A stretch of 64,000 nt of DNA from Desmodus rotundus. Lineage: Eukaryota; Chordata; Mammalia; Chiroptera; Phyllostomidae. Every line of letters starts with the position of its first letter. Positions within the stretch are counted from its first letter, which is position 1. The stretch spans positions 175,460,056-175,524,055 of the forward strand of contig NC_071389.1 in assembly GCF_022682495.2 (NCBI RefSeq), given 5' to 3'. Shown piece after piece: positions 14,536-25,312 of this stretch. The position numbers were made by a program, and so were the translations under genes. The notes beneath the pieces were generated by a model. The model worked only from the letters and a program-made list of their open reading frames with translations, was not told where the DNA came from and searched no databases.

Positions 14536-14627
14536 AGCACCTTTTTCACTGTATCAACATTATCTCAAAAAATGAAGATTTAAAAGATTAATAAAAATAA
14601 ATTATTAACCTTAAAAAAATCATTACT

Positions 14628-14806
14628 GCCCTGGCCAGTTAGCTCAGTTGGTTTTCGCATTGCCCCAATGATCCACGACTGTGGGTTGGATCCTTGGTGA
14701 GGGTGTACATACAAAGATCAACCAATCAATGCCTAAATACGTGAAACAACAAATCAATGTTTCTCTCTCTCTCTCAAAATCAATTTAAAAAATTTTTTTT
14801 AAAAAT
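14628..14806 (+). mobile_element. Ves SINE (CATACAAAGATCAACCAAT subtype)
   Basis: GCCCTGGCCAGTTAGCTCAG head, ATACAAAGATCAACCAATCA middle, GTTTCTCTCTCTCTC end. It belongs to the subtype with the 'AAC AAC AAATCAATG' block. Confidence 0.9.
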
Positions 14807-15164
14807 TATCTCATAAGTTGCCATAGAGACACTGTACTTTGTAACTGAGAAAACTATGGTTCAGAGAATTTAAAACTACTTGCCACTCCTTATTGATAAA
14901 GATAGGGTTTGAAACTGGGTCTGCAAGGTCTCCATTCTTTTGGTCAAGCCCAGCAGGGAAATTAAGTAGCTTTCTCTGAAAAATGGCTACACTCAGCATA
15001 AGAAGCCATCTATGCTGTTATAAGGGAAAGCTTCCTAACCAGGAGAGTTCTAAGACTGTGGGCCAATCATCTGCCCTTTTCTGGAGATTCCACAGAACTG
15101 CAAACCTTTTCCCAACTCATACATTTTTCTCTGTGACTCCAACTTTCTTCTATTTTCCTACATT

Positions 15165-15300
15165 TATTAAACACTACTAGGTTCTAGGGACATACTTTAA
15201 TTTAATTCACAATCTCTACAGTAACTGTTATCCCTGATTTGCAGACCCTATAACAATAAAATAAGCAATTTGCCTAATATTTCCCTAAAAATAGGGCTTA
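15165..15300 (-). repeat. MIR SINE fossil, minus strand
   Basis: Diverged MIR core in reverse: TTATCCCTGATTTGCAGACC and an AAACACTACTAGGTTC end. Weakly supported. Confidence 0.4.
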
Positions 15301-15648
15301 TACTGGGACAGGTTAGTTCGACCCCAAAGCCCATGATGCAGCTAAAACCTTGGAGTTATTTACTCTCTCTTTTCAAAACCACTCATTTGGTATTTATATT
15401 TATTCTTTAGTCATATTGGAGATGTATCTACATATTGTCATCATTGACTAGTCTAGAAGTCTCTTGCAGGCAAGACATTTGTTTTATACTTCCTTCATGA
15501 TTCTGTCACTGAGATACAGAGGTTTATAGAGATAAATATCTTCATATTCATCTAGACTGGATATCTTCTTTCCGCTTCTCAGATTCCATCTGCACCCTTC
15601 TCTACTCTGTTCTGTGTCCCAAGGAATCTGTCCTTCAGCAAATAGCTT

Positions 15649-15862
15649 CTTTAAATGGCTCAGTTGGTTGGAGCATTGTCTCTTGCACCAAAAATGTGGG
15701 TTCAATCCCTGGTCGGGGCATGTTCAGGAGGCAAGTGATCAATGTTTTTCTCTCATATCGATGTTTCTCTCTCACATCAGTGTTTCTCTCTTTTTCTCTC
15801 CTTTCCTCTCTTTCTAAAGACCAATAAACATATCCTTGGTTGAGGATTAAAAAAAAAACCTT
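15649..15862 (+). mobile_element. Ves SINE, slightly 5'-truncated
   Basis: It starts within box A (TGGCTCAGTTGGTTGGAGCA), has box B GGTTCAATCCC, then repeated TTTCTCTCTCACATC motifs and a TATCCTTGGTTGAGGATT end followed by an A run at 15849-15859. Confidence 0.92.
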
Positions 15863-15960
15863 TGAAGAAAATAAAAGACAGGGGACAGAAACCTGAGGTT
15901 GTCTGCCTGTAGGACACAGCAGAAGAAAGATCAATGAAAATGAGTAAAAGAAAACAAGAG

Positions 15961-18107
15961 AACGTCTGGTCAAGATGGCAGCCTAGGTAGACATGGCTCT
16001 CCTGATCTCACAACCACATCAAAATTACAACCCAATATAGAACAACCATCACTCAGGTACATCAGAAATGGAAATCTGACAACTGCAGAATTGAGGAGAC
16101 CACATCCATCCAGACTGGTAGGAGGGGCGCAGATGCAGAATGGGCTGGTCCCACAGCCATGTGTGGTGGATAAAAATTCAGGAGGGATTTCTCAGGAACA
16201 AGAAGTACCAGACCCATAGCAGGCCCCCCAGCCCAGGTTTCCAGTGCCAGGAAGATATGTCCCCACAACTCTGGCTGCAAAAACCAGCAAGGATTGAGTC
16301 AGTGGAGGAGGCTCCAGGAGCCCCAAACAGCTCCTCTAAAGAACTCACACACAGTGACTTACCTACTCAGACTCACTTCCTCTAAGCTCCAGTACTAGGG
16401 TAGCAGCTTGAAAGGCACCAAAGGTATACTGGGAGAAACTGAAGCTTCTGGTATCAAGGCAATCAGAGGCCATCATCCCTTAATTAACCCTCCACCCCCA
16501 GAGCCAGCACACTGGTGACAAATTTGAGATTCCATCAACTTGACTAACACTGTTTGACTCGCCTTGGAGATCCACAGAGTCCCACCCAATTTACGGGCCC
16601 ACCCAAGCTGTGTTTCCATAAGAATGGCTGGTCTTTACTCCTAAATCCTCTCAAACAAGCAACAGCTGGCTTCAGTGTGCCCTAGCGGCAGCCAGGTTAG
16701 AATCACAGCTTGGCTTTACTTGGGAATCTCCAAGCCCATCATAAGTAGCAGCCATCTCAGATTGCTTTACAGCTCAGGCACAGTTCCCCCAGGCAAAACA
16801 TAGGTGGGGGCTGACCTTGGCCTGCACCAACTAGGAAACCCCAAGGCCAGAACACCCAGTAGACAGCTACAGACCATGTCAGAGCACCACCACCCTGCCC
16901 CTACAAACCTGATCATCCAAGGAGGGTGAAGGTTGGTGGTCAGTGGTCACAGCCAGTCCTTGCAGTTGATTGGCCTGGGTAAATCCCTCCCATTGATGTG
17001 CCAACAGCAACCAAGTCTCAACTACAAGAGGAGGGAGTACTCAGCCCACACAAAGGGTGCACCTCAAGTACTCAGCTTGGATGACAGGGGAGGCTGTACC
17101 ACTGGACCCTACAGGACACCTACTACATTAGGCCATGCTACCAAGAAGGAAGTCATAGCAGCTCCACCTAATACATAGAAACAAACAGAGGGAGGCTGCC
17201 AAAATGATGAGACAAAGAAACATGGACCAAATGAAAGAACAGATCAAAACTCCAGAAAAAAAGCTAAATGAAATGGAGATAAGCAATCTATCACATGCAG
17301 AGTTCAAAACACTGGGTATAAGGATGCTCAAGGACCTTAGTGAGGACCTCAGCAGCATAAAAAAAGACCCAGTCATAAACTAATTGAAATAAAGGACAAT
17401 TTACAGGAAAACAACAGTAGAGTGGATGAAGCTGAGAATCAAATCAATTATTTGGAACATAAGGAAGCAAAAAACAACCATGCAGAAGAACAAGAAGAAA
17501 AAAGAATCCAAAAAAGATGAGGATAGTGTAAGAAGCCTCTGGAACAAGTTCAAGAGGTCCAACATTCACATCATAGGGGTGCCAGAAGGAGAAGAGAAAG
17601 AGCAAGAAATTGGAAGTCTATTTGAAAAGTAATGAAAGAAAACTTCCCTAATTTCATGAAGGAAATAGACATGCAAGTCCAAGAAGTACAGAGTCCCAGA
17701 CAAGAAGGATGCTAACAGGCCCACTCCAAGACACATCATCATTAAAAGGCCAAAGATTAAAGATATAGACAGACTCTCAGAAGCACCAAGAGAAAAGAAG
17801 TTAGTTATCAGATGGTTGCCAGATGGAAGGGGCGAGGGGGAGAATGGGAGAAGAGGTGAGGGGACTGAGTAGTTACAGAATAGCCATAGGGATGTAAAGT
17901 ACAGTCTAGGAAATGTAGTAGCAGAAAAACTTATATGCATGACCCATGGACATGAACAATGGTGGGGGGATTGTCTGAGGGAGTAGGGGTGCTGGGTGGA
18001 GGGAGGCAGAGGGGGAAAAATCAAGACAACTGTAATAGCATAATCAATAAAATATAATTTAAACAAATTATTATGTAGTAACACATACTCAAAAACACAA
18101 AAAAAGT
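15961..18107 (+). mobile_element. HAL1-like half-LINE (L1 5' UTR + ORF1 + 3' UTR, no ORF2)
   Basis: The element starts with the L1-type ACGTCTGGTCAAGATGGCAG and a ~1.24 kb 5' UTR. A broken ORF1 follows (17204 to about 17800), then directly a G-rich 3' UTR ending CTGTAATAGCATAATCAATA with an A-rich tail. No reverse transcriptase or endonuclease sequence lies between ORF1 and the 3' UTR. AAACAAGAG flanks it at 15952-15960 and 18108-18116, extended by A-rich bases, which fits a target-site duplication of one insertion event. HAL1 elements of this design are known from mammals, including bats, and depend on L1 for movement. The precise subfamily is not determined. Confidence 0.8.
17204..17810 (+). 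pseudogene. Decayed LINE ORF1 (RNA-binding coiled-coil protein)
   Basis: An ATG at 17204 opens a Lys/Glu-rich coiled-coil-like frame that meets a stop at 17381. The ORF1 reading then continues in other frames: a Glu/Asn-rich coiled-coil part at about 17380-17510, then SLWNKFKRSNIHIIGVPEGE at about 17537-17596, the conserved start of the L1 ORF1p RRM region, ending at a stop near 17630. A further scrap (ENFPNFMKEIDMQVQEVQSP) follows at about 17639-17698. At least two frameshifts make it non-functional. ORF1p normally binds L1 RNA. Confidence 0.8.
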
Positions 18108-18115
18108 AAACAAGA

Positions 18116-18730
18116 GGTGGCATCATAAATACTAAGAAAAGAGGATATTGGAAAAGAGGGACTGTCGCCTGAGCCAAATATTGCAAAGCATAGACAAAGT
18201 TCAGATTTTAGAGGGAAAAAAATGGATGACATGGCAATTAGGAGTAGAATTGTGAACTTTAAGAAATATCTGGAGAATGGGACAAGGAAAGATTCAGTAT
18301 CAGATCCCAGGAGACCCCTGTGTGTTCTGAGATGTTGGTGGATCCTTAAAATCACAAATGCCGTTTTAGCAAATAATTTCTCGGGTAAAATGCCTACCCA
18401 CAGAGAGAATTACAAAGTCATGCTGAGATGCTAGGACTGCTGGGCCATCACGGACCTCATCCCACTTCATACTTTGTGCCTTAGCGAAACCCCTAATGGC
18501 TACACAGCATGGGTTTGGGGACCTCCCTCTGACCATTTGAACCATGATGACTGAAGCCACTAATGGCAGAGTCTTCTGTACATCAGAGGAAACCACTCTG
18601 GCTCCTCATAATTAAGATGTAACGTGGGCAGGGTAAAGGCCGTCGCCACATGGCCAACAGATGTCCTTAAGTCAGTGGTTCTTTGGTTGGATTGTCATGC
18701 CCCGCTGTAGAGGCTCTGAGGCAGTACAGA
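18116..18730. other. Intergenic, nothing recognised
   Basis: About 600 bp between two LINE copies. No gene or repeat is identified. Confidence 0.6.
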
Positions 18731-18741
18731 CCAGGACCCTG

Positions 18742-19055
18742 AGTTTTTTTATTTTACTTTTATTTTTTCAATTACAGTTTACATTCAATATTATTTTGTA
18801 TGAGTTTCAGGTGTACAGCATAGTGGTTAGACAACCACGGACTTTACAGAGTGATCCCCTCAATACTTCCAGTACCCACCTGGCACCATACGTAGTTGTT
18901 ACAATATTATCGACTACATTTCCTGTGCTGTACTCTACATTCCTGTGCTATTTTGTAACTACCAATCTGTACTTCTCAATCCCTTCACCTTTTCACCCAG
19001 CCCCCCAGCTCCCCTCCCATCTGGCAACCATCAGTCTGTTCTCTGCATCTGTGAG
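18742..19055 (-). mobile_element. 5'-truncated L1 3' end, minus strand
   Basis: In reverse it shows the L1 3' UTR words familiar from laurasiatherian genomes: GAGTTTCAGGTGTACAGCAT, then ACCTGGCACCATACGTAGTT, then CTCCCCTCCCATCTGGCAAC. The T-rich start at 18743 is the poly(A) tail. CAGGACCCTG (18732-18741) and CAGGACTCTG (19056-19065) may be the target-site duplication. Open frames across it are antisense noise. Confidence 0.75.
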
Positions 19056-19253
19056 CAGGACTCTGCTTTTTCAATAAGGAACACAGGTGATTCTGATGCT
19101 GGTAGCTGTTAGAATTGTTATTTGCAACACAGTCACAACCTGTTGCTAATGATACAAAGGACAGGGCAGGGGAGGGCAGGGGAGAGCACTGAGGCCTCTT
19201 TTATACAAGAGAACTGAATTGTTTCCACTTTGCTCCAAAGCCAAGAAGATTTT

Positions 19254-19475
19254 TTTTTTTTTAATCCTCACCCAAGGACCTTTTCTCATTGCTTTTGAGA
19301 GGTAGGGAGAGAGAGAATCATCAATGTTAAAGAGAAAAACATTGATTGGTTTCCTCTAGTAGGCTCCCTGGCCAGGGATCCAACCTGAAACCTAGGCACA
19401 TGCCCTAACCAGGAATCGAACTTTCGACCTTTCGGTATATGTGATGATACTCCAACGGAGCCACACCAGCCAGGG
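19254..19475 (-). mobile_element. Ves SINE, minus strand
   Basis: A poly(T) run at about 19250-19262, then in reverse the TCTCTC-poor tail, CACATGCCCTAACCAGGAAT, and the head ending GCCACACCAGCCAGGGC at 19475. CCAAG.AGATTTT-like words flank both sides. Confidence 0.92.
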
Positions 19476-19845
19476 CCAAGGAGAGGATTTTGATCTCGGA
19501 CACAGGTGGCCCTGAGGCCAAGGGGGAGCTCTCAGGTGTGAGCTCAAGGCTGCCTCCCTTCAGCATGCACTCCACTGCCCAGGCCCTGGCCTCTCATCCA
19601 ACTCTGCTTGATCCCCAGGTCACCTCCTTTTCCACCGAGATGAGCCCCCTGGAGAGAGCCTAGGTGTGAGGACCCAGAAGGGCCAGTGCAGGACTCATCC
19701 CACTGCCAGGGCAGTGTGTCATGGCCCCTTTCAACTTGGGTTCTCACAGAATGCAGAAGATGGCACAAACTGTGGAGTAACTCTATTCTAGGTGCAAAAG
19801 AAAGGTTAACTGATTATATACAGAGAATGTCTTCGGCTATTAGGG

Positions 19846-20217
19846 CTCAACTGCACCTAGCCATGTTACAGTTTCTTTGTTCAATTTGCTTCTCCCTTCC
19901 ACAAAGCCTACTTCAACCCTCTTCACATTTCCCTGGTCCTGAGCAGATGGCCCCACCTCCTACTATAGAGAGAAAGCAGAAGTCGTAATGTGGCAATTTC
20001 CTCCTCTTGCCTGTAACAACTTTACACAAGTACTTGCCTTTCCATCCATGCGCTCTTTGTTCTAGACTGTTGCAATAAAAAGGAACTGTTCCTCTTATCA
20101 TCTAAGATCAATTTCTCCACCTATTTCTAATCCTTCTATGTTGTTTTCCCTTTTTACTCAATTCAAGCTAACACTATCAAACTTTTATTCTCTCTTCTCT
20201 ATGATCTCTCTCTTTAC
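19846..20217 (+). repeat. Unclassified repeat, left arm of an inverted pair
   Basis: It aligns with the reverse complement of 21063-21425 at an estimated 80-88 percent identity. Shared long blocks include TGTAACAACTTTACACAAGT (20012-20031), ACTTGCCTTTCCATCCA and CGCTCTTTGTTCTAGACTG. I do not recognise the family. In reverse it keeps a short open frame of 62 codons that is similar at the protein level to the one in the right arm. Confidence 0.8.
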
Positions 20218-21062
20218 TCTTTCCTTTTGCAAAACATGTAAACCTGCTGAATGTAGCATTAAAAACAAAAAACAAAATCTCCATTTCATTTTCCCTCTTG
20301 GCAATGTCTATGTATCTCTTCTTTCCTTTGTAGCTAAATTTCTCAAGTCATAAGATTCTTGAAGCGAAGTCGAGAGAATCCTCACAGGGGCAGAGGCGCA
20401 CGGTCACTGAGAAGAGGGAGAGCTTGCAGAAATACAGGGACAGCTGCAGACCGCTCCAGGGGCCTGGGCTTCGGGGCTACCTTTAATGCGAGGTGCAGAG
20501 TACCACAGGTGACATGTAAGAAATGCCTGCCTGTGGCATGGTTAACTAGGAAATAAAAGCAATGTGGCATAGATTTCTTTATTTGAAAATTTGGAATTTG
20601 TTTCTTTATTTGAAAGTTTGAAGTACTACTAGCTACCTTGCAGCATTGTTTTGAGGATTAAATGAGCTAATGGGTATATAGCTAGTTACCATGGTACAAT
20701 CCCAGTAAATGTTACCCATTATTATTTTCATAATTGTAATTGTGTTGTCAGATGGGCGGCTTTGTACAATCATGTCTGAAAGCATCCATATTCAATATGG
20801 AAATAAATCTAAAGTAATATAGCTGTCTGACCTACAAGTTTAACTAGTGTTTTAGATATCCATTCATTATTCATTCATTCATTTAAAAAAAGAAAAGTGT
20901 ACCAGGAACTTAGCTAGGCATTAGCTATTACAAAAATGAGACAAAAATCTCTGATCTCAGTGATCTGACCAGTGTGAAGGGGGTCAAAGCATCAACTTGT
21001 AATTATAATACAATGTGGTAAGTACATGAATGATAAACACAGGGTATTTGGGAAGTTCAAAG
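20218..21062. other. Spacer between inverted repeat arms; MIR and L2-like fossils
   Basis: A MIR 3' part is visible at about 20625-20735 (GTTTTGAGGATTAAATGAGC, then TTACCCATTATTATT). An L2-like fragment with CATTCATTCATTT lies near 20865-21050. The rest is unassigned. Confidence 0.5.
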
Positions 21063-21425
21063 AAGGAAGCACATAGAGGAGAGAATAAATACTGATAGTA
21101 TTAGGTTGCATTAGGAGCAAAAAGGGAAAGAAGGTAGAGGATTAGATATGGGTGGAGAGATTGATCTTAGATAATGAGAAGAACAGTTCCTTTTCATTGC
21201 AGCAGTCTAGAACAAAGAGCGCTTGGATGGAAAGGCAAGTACTTGTGTAAAGTTGTTACAGGCAGGAAGAGGGAATTGCCACATTACCACTTCTGCTTCG
21301 TCTCAGCAGGAGGGCGTGAGGCCATCTGCTCAGGACTAGAGAAATATGAAGAGAGTTGAAATAGCCTTTGTGGAATGAAGAAGCAAATTAAAGAAATAAT
21401 TGATATGGCTAGGTGGAGTTGAGGG
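21063..21425 (-). repeat. Unclassified repeat, right arm of an inverted pair
   Basis: Inverted copy of 19846-20217. On the + strand it opens a 61-codon frame (21174-21359) whose start MRRTVPFHCSSLEQRALGWK resembles the reversed left-arm frame. No known domain is recognised, and both frames end at similar stops. An old interspersed element inserted twice in opposite orientation is the simplest reading. Confidence 0.8.
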
Positions 21426-21607
21426 TCCATTTGAGACTGAGATTTATGAATGTTTAATGGCACCAAAATTTTTAGCAAATTGGTTTTCTCCATTAGGGGT
21501 CAGCTGGTGGAGTGGAGGCACAGACAAAACGTGTAGTTGGATTCATCCAGGTATTTTGTCAACATGGTTAAGTTAGTAACTGTGACGCCATTAGGAATGG
21601 CCTCCAG

Positions 21608-21834
21608 CCTGACTGCTGTGGCTCAGTGGATTCAGTACTGGCCCTTGAATCGAAGGATCACCAGTTCAATTCCCAGTCAGGTCACATGCCTGGGTTGCAG
21701 GCCGGATCCCGCCTTTGAGGGCATGCAAGAGGCAACTGGTCTATGTATCTCTCACACATTGATGTCTCGCTCCCTCTCTTTCTCCTTCCCTTCCTCTCTG
21801 TCTCTAAAAAAATTAAATATTTTTTTTAAAAAAG
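21608..21834 (+). mobile_element. Ves SINE
   Basis: CCTGACTGCTGTGGCTCAGT head, CAGTTCAATTCCCAGTCAGG box B region, CATGCCTGGGTTGCAGGCC, then CTCTCTTTCTCC and an A/T-rich tail. It is close to the younger GTGTGGCTCAGTGG subtype. Confidence 0.93.
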
Positions 21835-21899
21835 GTTAAATAGTCTGAATTATTTAAAGAAATAGTCTTGCAACATTTGCACACACAGAATTTTACAGA

Positions 21900-23700
21900 A
21901 ACTGGGAACGGAAACCACTTTTTAAAAAGGTAACGTTTATTGAGTACTTAACACATACCAGGTTATTTCATGATTACATGACATTAGGTATGATTATAGG
22001 TTCTTTGGAGGGCCGGTCACAGCGCAGTGACCCTTGCGGGGAAGGCAGAACTTGCTGCAGCTCCAAGCGAGAGGAGGCTGCCCCTGGGGCAGGAAGGGCA
22101 TGCTGGCGGGAGCTGCACGGGCAATTCTTTGGCGAGCAAGGTGGGGTTAATTAGGGACTGTGACTTCCTGGAGATTGGATGTTTTGAAGAATTCTGCAGG
22201 CCCAAGTAAGAGGAGGCCATATCTGACTGTTAGTATCTGGGAGCCTTGGGCAGCTAGCTGGGTGTTAGATACGTAACCCAGGAGTGTTAGAGCTTGAGAA
22301 GGTAAGTAGTTAGAGCAGGGTCTTAGCAAATTGCGTGCAAGGGGTGAACAGTTTTTAGCCTTGACTTCAAAACTAGATCACGAGAGCACTTGCGAAATAC
22401 TGTATCGCGCAGATATGGGCGGACCACTTTAATTCTACTAACATGTGAAACTTACAACGCACCCGTAATGTAGGTGTACTCGTTTTAGTATTCCCATGAG
22501 GGGAACAAAGGCGTGGAGATGCAAAGTCACTTGCCTGTTTCGTGGCAACACGAAGGTTTAAAACCAAAGGATTTGAATACATAAATAAAATAAATAAATC
22601 CAAATGATTTGGTTCTAGGAACCAAATACCTTAACCACCATGTTTCACCTGATTAAGGTAGGTAAGGAGAGAAGAAAAAGTATGTTATCTCCTAGGCTAT
22701 CAAATCCTAGTGTCCACAAGAGGTGTAGCCTGGAGACACAATGGACGGACAAACTGCCACTCTCTTAAGAACATCAGCATTTCTCTACATGGTTGAGAGG
22801 AAGAGTCTTGGAGATTAGACAGGAAACTCACTGCTTTACTTAGCTTACTGTTTATTTGGGGAGACTTGGTGAAGCCTCTGTTTTTGGAGCGCGGGGCAGT
22901 TAAAGTCGTTCTCCTGGTGGAGCCCTTGCATGTCCGTCACCCATGCCGTTGGGTGACCCACCTACACTGACATTCAGTTCCATACAACCCAGGTCCCCCA
23001 CTGTTTAGGGCTCCTCTGGGGGAAAACATTCATTAAAGATTTGCCCTCAATTTCAAGACATTTAAATAGAGGACACACACATGAAACACACATGAAACAG
23101 ATATGAACAGAAAAAAGTAGTGGTATGAACAATAAGTGTAACAATAATTCAAAGAAAGAAACGTCACCATGGATCAAACAGCTTCCAGGTAGAGCTCAAT
23201 CCTCTTGGAACCTCCCAGAACTTGTATTTATTGTGTAACATTCAGTGTTACTTTACTGTCTTGTGTTGTAGCAACTTGGGTGCTTAGCTAGAACCCACCA
23301 CCACATGGCGAGTTCTTCCACCAGGGCAGGTACCTCAAGTTTTCTACTCGGGGATCTTACAGTGTCTATCATAGCGATGTATTTTTTTACTAAGCCCTCA
23401 GAAGTGCTTCTTGAACTTGTCTAATATGGGGTTAGAGCTGAGCCTTCAATGATAGGTTGGTTTGAAAAAGTAAAGAAATAAGCTAGAACAACTTCATCAA
23501 AATATGGAAAGAAAAGGCAACCTATTTTAGACCCAGTGCTAGACCAGCAGAAGGTTTGCCCAGAAGAGATGAGAAAGAAAGTCATCAAGTGACACGTTGT
23601 GAAGGCTGAGCTATAACATTTGAACTTTCTCATATACACTGGTGGCTTGCAGTCCTGCAGGCTAGGGGGAATTTTTTTTCTTTCTTTCTTTTTTTTTTTT
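21900..23700. other. Intergenic, mostly unassigned
   Basis: A MIR-like fossil in reverse lies at about 22455-22570 (CCATGAGGGGAACAAAGGC, AAAGTCACTTGCCTG). The stretch 22010-22150 is GC-richer than its surroundings. No gene is seen. Confidence 0.5.
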
Positions 23701-23715
23701 TTTTTTGCACTGACC

Positions 23716-23919
23716 CTAGTGGTTCACTTACTATGTTTGCAAGATGCCCTTAAGCAATAACCATTAGGAAGCTTGGAAGAAAAAAGCAGTTCATTACTTA
23801 CAGGCCCTGGAATTTTACAAAGCATGCCTGGGGGCGCATAGCCAGGAAAGCCTAGCCAGGTCATCCAGGTCATCAGCTGCCGATGGCTGTTGTGGGGAGA
23901 GACAGGGAGAGATTGGCTG

Positions 23920-23920
<1 letters not shown>
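23716..23920. repeat. Copy of the LTR-like repeat seen at 10640-11890
   Basis: A continuous version of the element that is interrupted at 10716-11696. It aligns over GCAAGATGCCCTTAAGCAAT, AAGCTTGGAAG and CATTACTTACAGGCCCTGG. Confidence 0.6.

Positions 23921-23967
<47 letters not shown>
23921..23967 (+). repeat. (GATA)n microsatellite
   Basis: About 11 uninterrupted GATA units ending in GATGGATAAGG. It lies in intergenic DNA inside or next to an LTR-like repeat. Confidence 0.97.
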
Positions 23968-24157
23968 GGATAAGGAGAGAGAGCATGTGCCAGGCTAGGA
24001 GGAATTTGACTCTTCTGGGAAGGTCGTTGAAATCCCAGCCCAAGGATCAGATTGACAGTGGGGCATTAAGCAACCAAGAGTATTTTGAAAATTCTTCCTG
24101 GACGACTTATCCATCCAACTGTTGCTTTTGCCAATGGAGTCCCTTTGAAAAAAAACA

Positions 24158-25312
24158 TGTAACATTGAAGCAGGGTGCAGCCAAGAGGAGGGCCCCAAGA
24201 AGGGATTTGTAATGGGGTGCAGGACTCGGGGTGTCCAGGAAATATTAGAAAAATGTATATAGGATGTCCTCACCCCCACAGGCCTGAGCCAGGGGGGATG
24301 GGACACATGGAACAGGGCCATTCAGAGGCTGTTTTGGGTAGCAAGAGCTTTGCAGCTAACCCCAGGCACGGTCATTTAACATATCTATAACCTTTAACTG
24401 GTTTCATGGATATGTTAAATAGCTGTGGCCCTGCCTTGAGCCAGGGAGATGGGAGTGACTTCCACCCAAGGTGGGACTGGGAAGCAACTCCTCCTGGTTA
24501 CAGGGCCTGCGTGAGAGCTTGGAGATGATTGGCTCCACGCCATGGGGCCACACCTGCCCAGACTTACTATGGCAGCCCAGTAAAGCTGGAAGAATACGGG
24601 GATGCTGGCAGGTGTAGCTGACTGTAGGAGGAGTCGGAAATGGGCTGCAAAGGAAGATGGGAACTTGGATTTAAACCTAGGCCCGGCAGCCATAGGTAAA
24701 GAGAGACCATGCGGCTCTGAAGTAAAAAGAGAGACCATGCGGCTCTGAAGTAAAGAAGAGACCATGCGGCTCTGAAGTAAAGAAGAGACCACGCGGCTCC
24801 ACAGTAGTAGAGGAGGGCCACAAGGTTTTGGGGGAGAAGGAGGAGACCACGCGGCTCCAAAGTAAATGGGAAAAAGGACCACGCGGTTCTGAAGGAGAGT
24901 AGAGAGGACCACGAGGTTTTGGAGTGCTTCTTCTTGCCACTCGGCTTAGGCAGCAGGAGAGACTTTGCAGCCATAGAGAAAGGGGAGAAAGGACTCCTGC
25001 TGCTGGGCCATGAGAAGGTGCCACACGGCTTTGGATTAACTGGAGATTGCAGCAGCCACACAGCTGATGGTGCCGGGAGCCTGAATCACGGACTTCTACA
25101 TCTTTTCCTGAGACATGGTACCCAGGACTGGGCACAGGGAGAGGGAAGGACTGTGCATCTGTGGGTATTCTAGAGGACTTTAGTATCTTATTGAAGACAT
25201 TAGGTCATTATTCTAAGTTTGTGTAACTTTTGAATAAACAATTCCTTTCCTTTTCACCAGTCTCTGGCATTGAGAGACGTCCTTCCTCTGGCGGCGGGCA
25301 TTGAGAACCTAG
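24158..25312 (+). mobile_element. ERV-type LTR with internal tandem repeats, probably solo
   Basis: It ends with a typical R/U5 order: TGAATAAACAATTCCTTTCC (25231-25250), then CATTGAGAGACG and GGGCATTGAGAACCTAGCA. The minus-strand LTR at 9812-10520 has the same AATAAA plus TTCCTTTCC layout. Candidate 5' TG ends are at 24158 (TGTAACATTG) and 24413 (TGTTAAATAG). A TGGAGGCGTGGGGG stretch two bases after the CA could be a primer-binding site remnant. No retroviral coding sequence follows. Confidence 0.6.
24695..24930 (+). repeat. Minisatellite, ~27-bp unit, about 8 copies, inside the LTR
   Basis: The unit is approximately GAGACCATGCGGCTCTGAAG plus TAAAGAA. The first four copies are nearly identical, later ones diverge (CCACGAGGTTTTGGAG variant) and a stray copy lies near 25019. 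It makes long but meaningless antisense open frames with a repeated Ser-Glu-Pro-His-Gly motif. Confidence 0.92.

Noticed and set aside
17566..18186. Minus-strand frame of 206 codons
   Set aside because: It is antisense to the half-LINE ORF1 and 3' UTR. The length comes from purine-rich sense sequence, and no known protein is seen.
18661..19077. Plus-strand frame of 138 codons
   Set aside because: It runs antisense through an L1 3' UTR with its poly(A) tail; hydrophobic content follows from the T-rich strand.
24361..24420. ATTTAACATATC inverted pair near the possible LTR start
   Set aside because: A 12-bp AT-rich inverted repeat of this kind is expected by chance in 64 kb and does not define the LTR end.
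24415..25135. Overlapping minus-strand open frames of 152-165 codons
   Set aside because: They are produced by the LTR minisatellite. The same repeat reads open in several frames, starts are arbitrary, and no domain is present.
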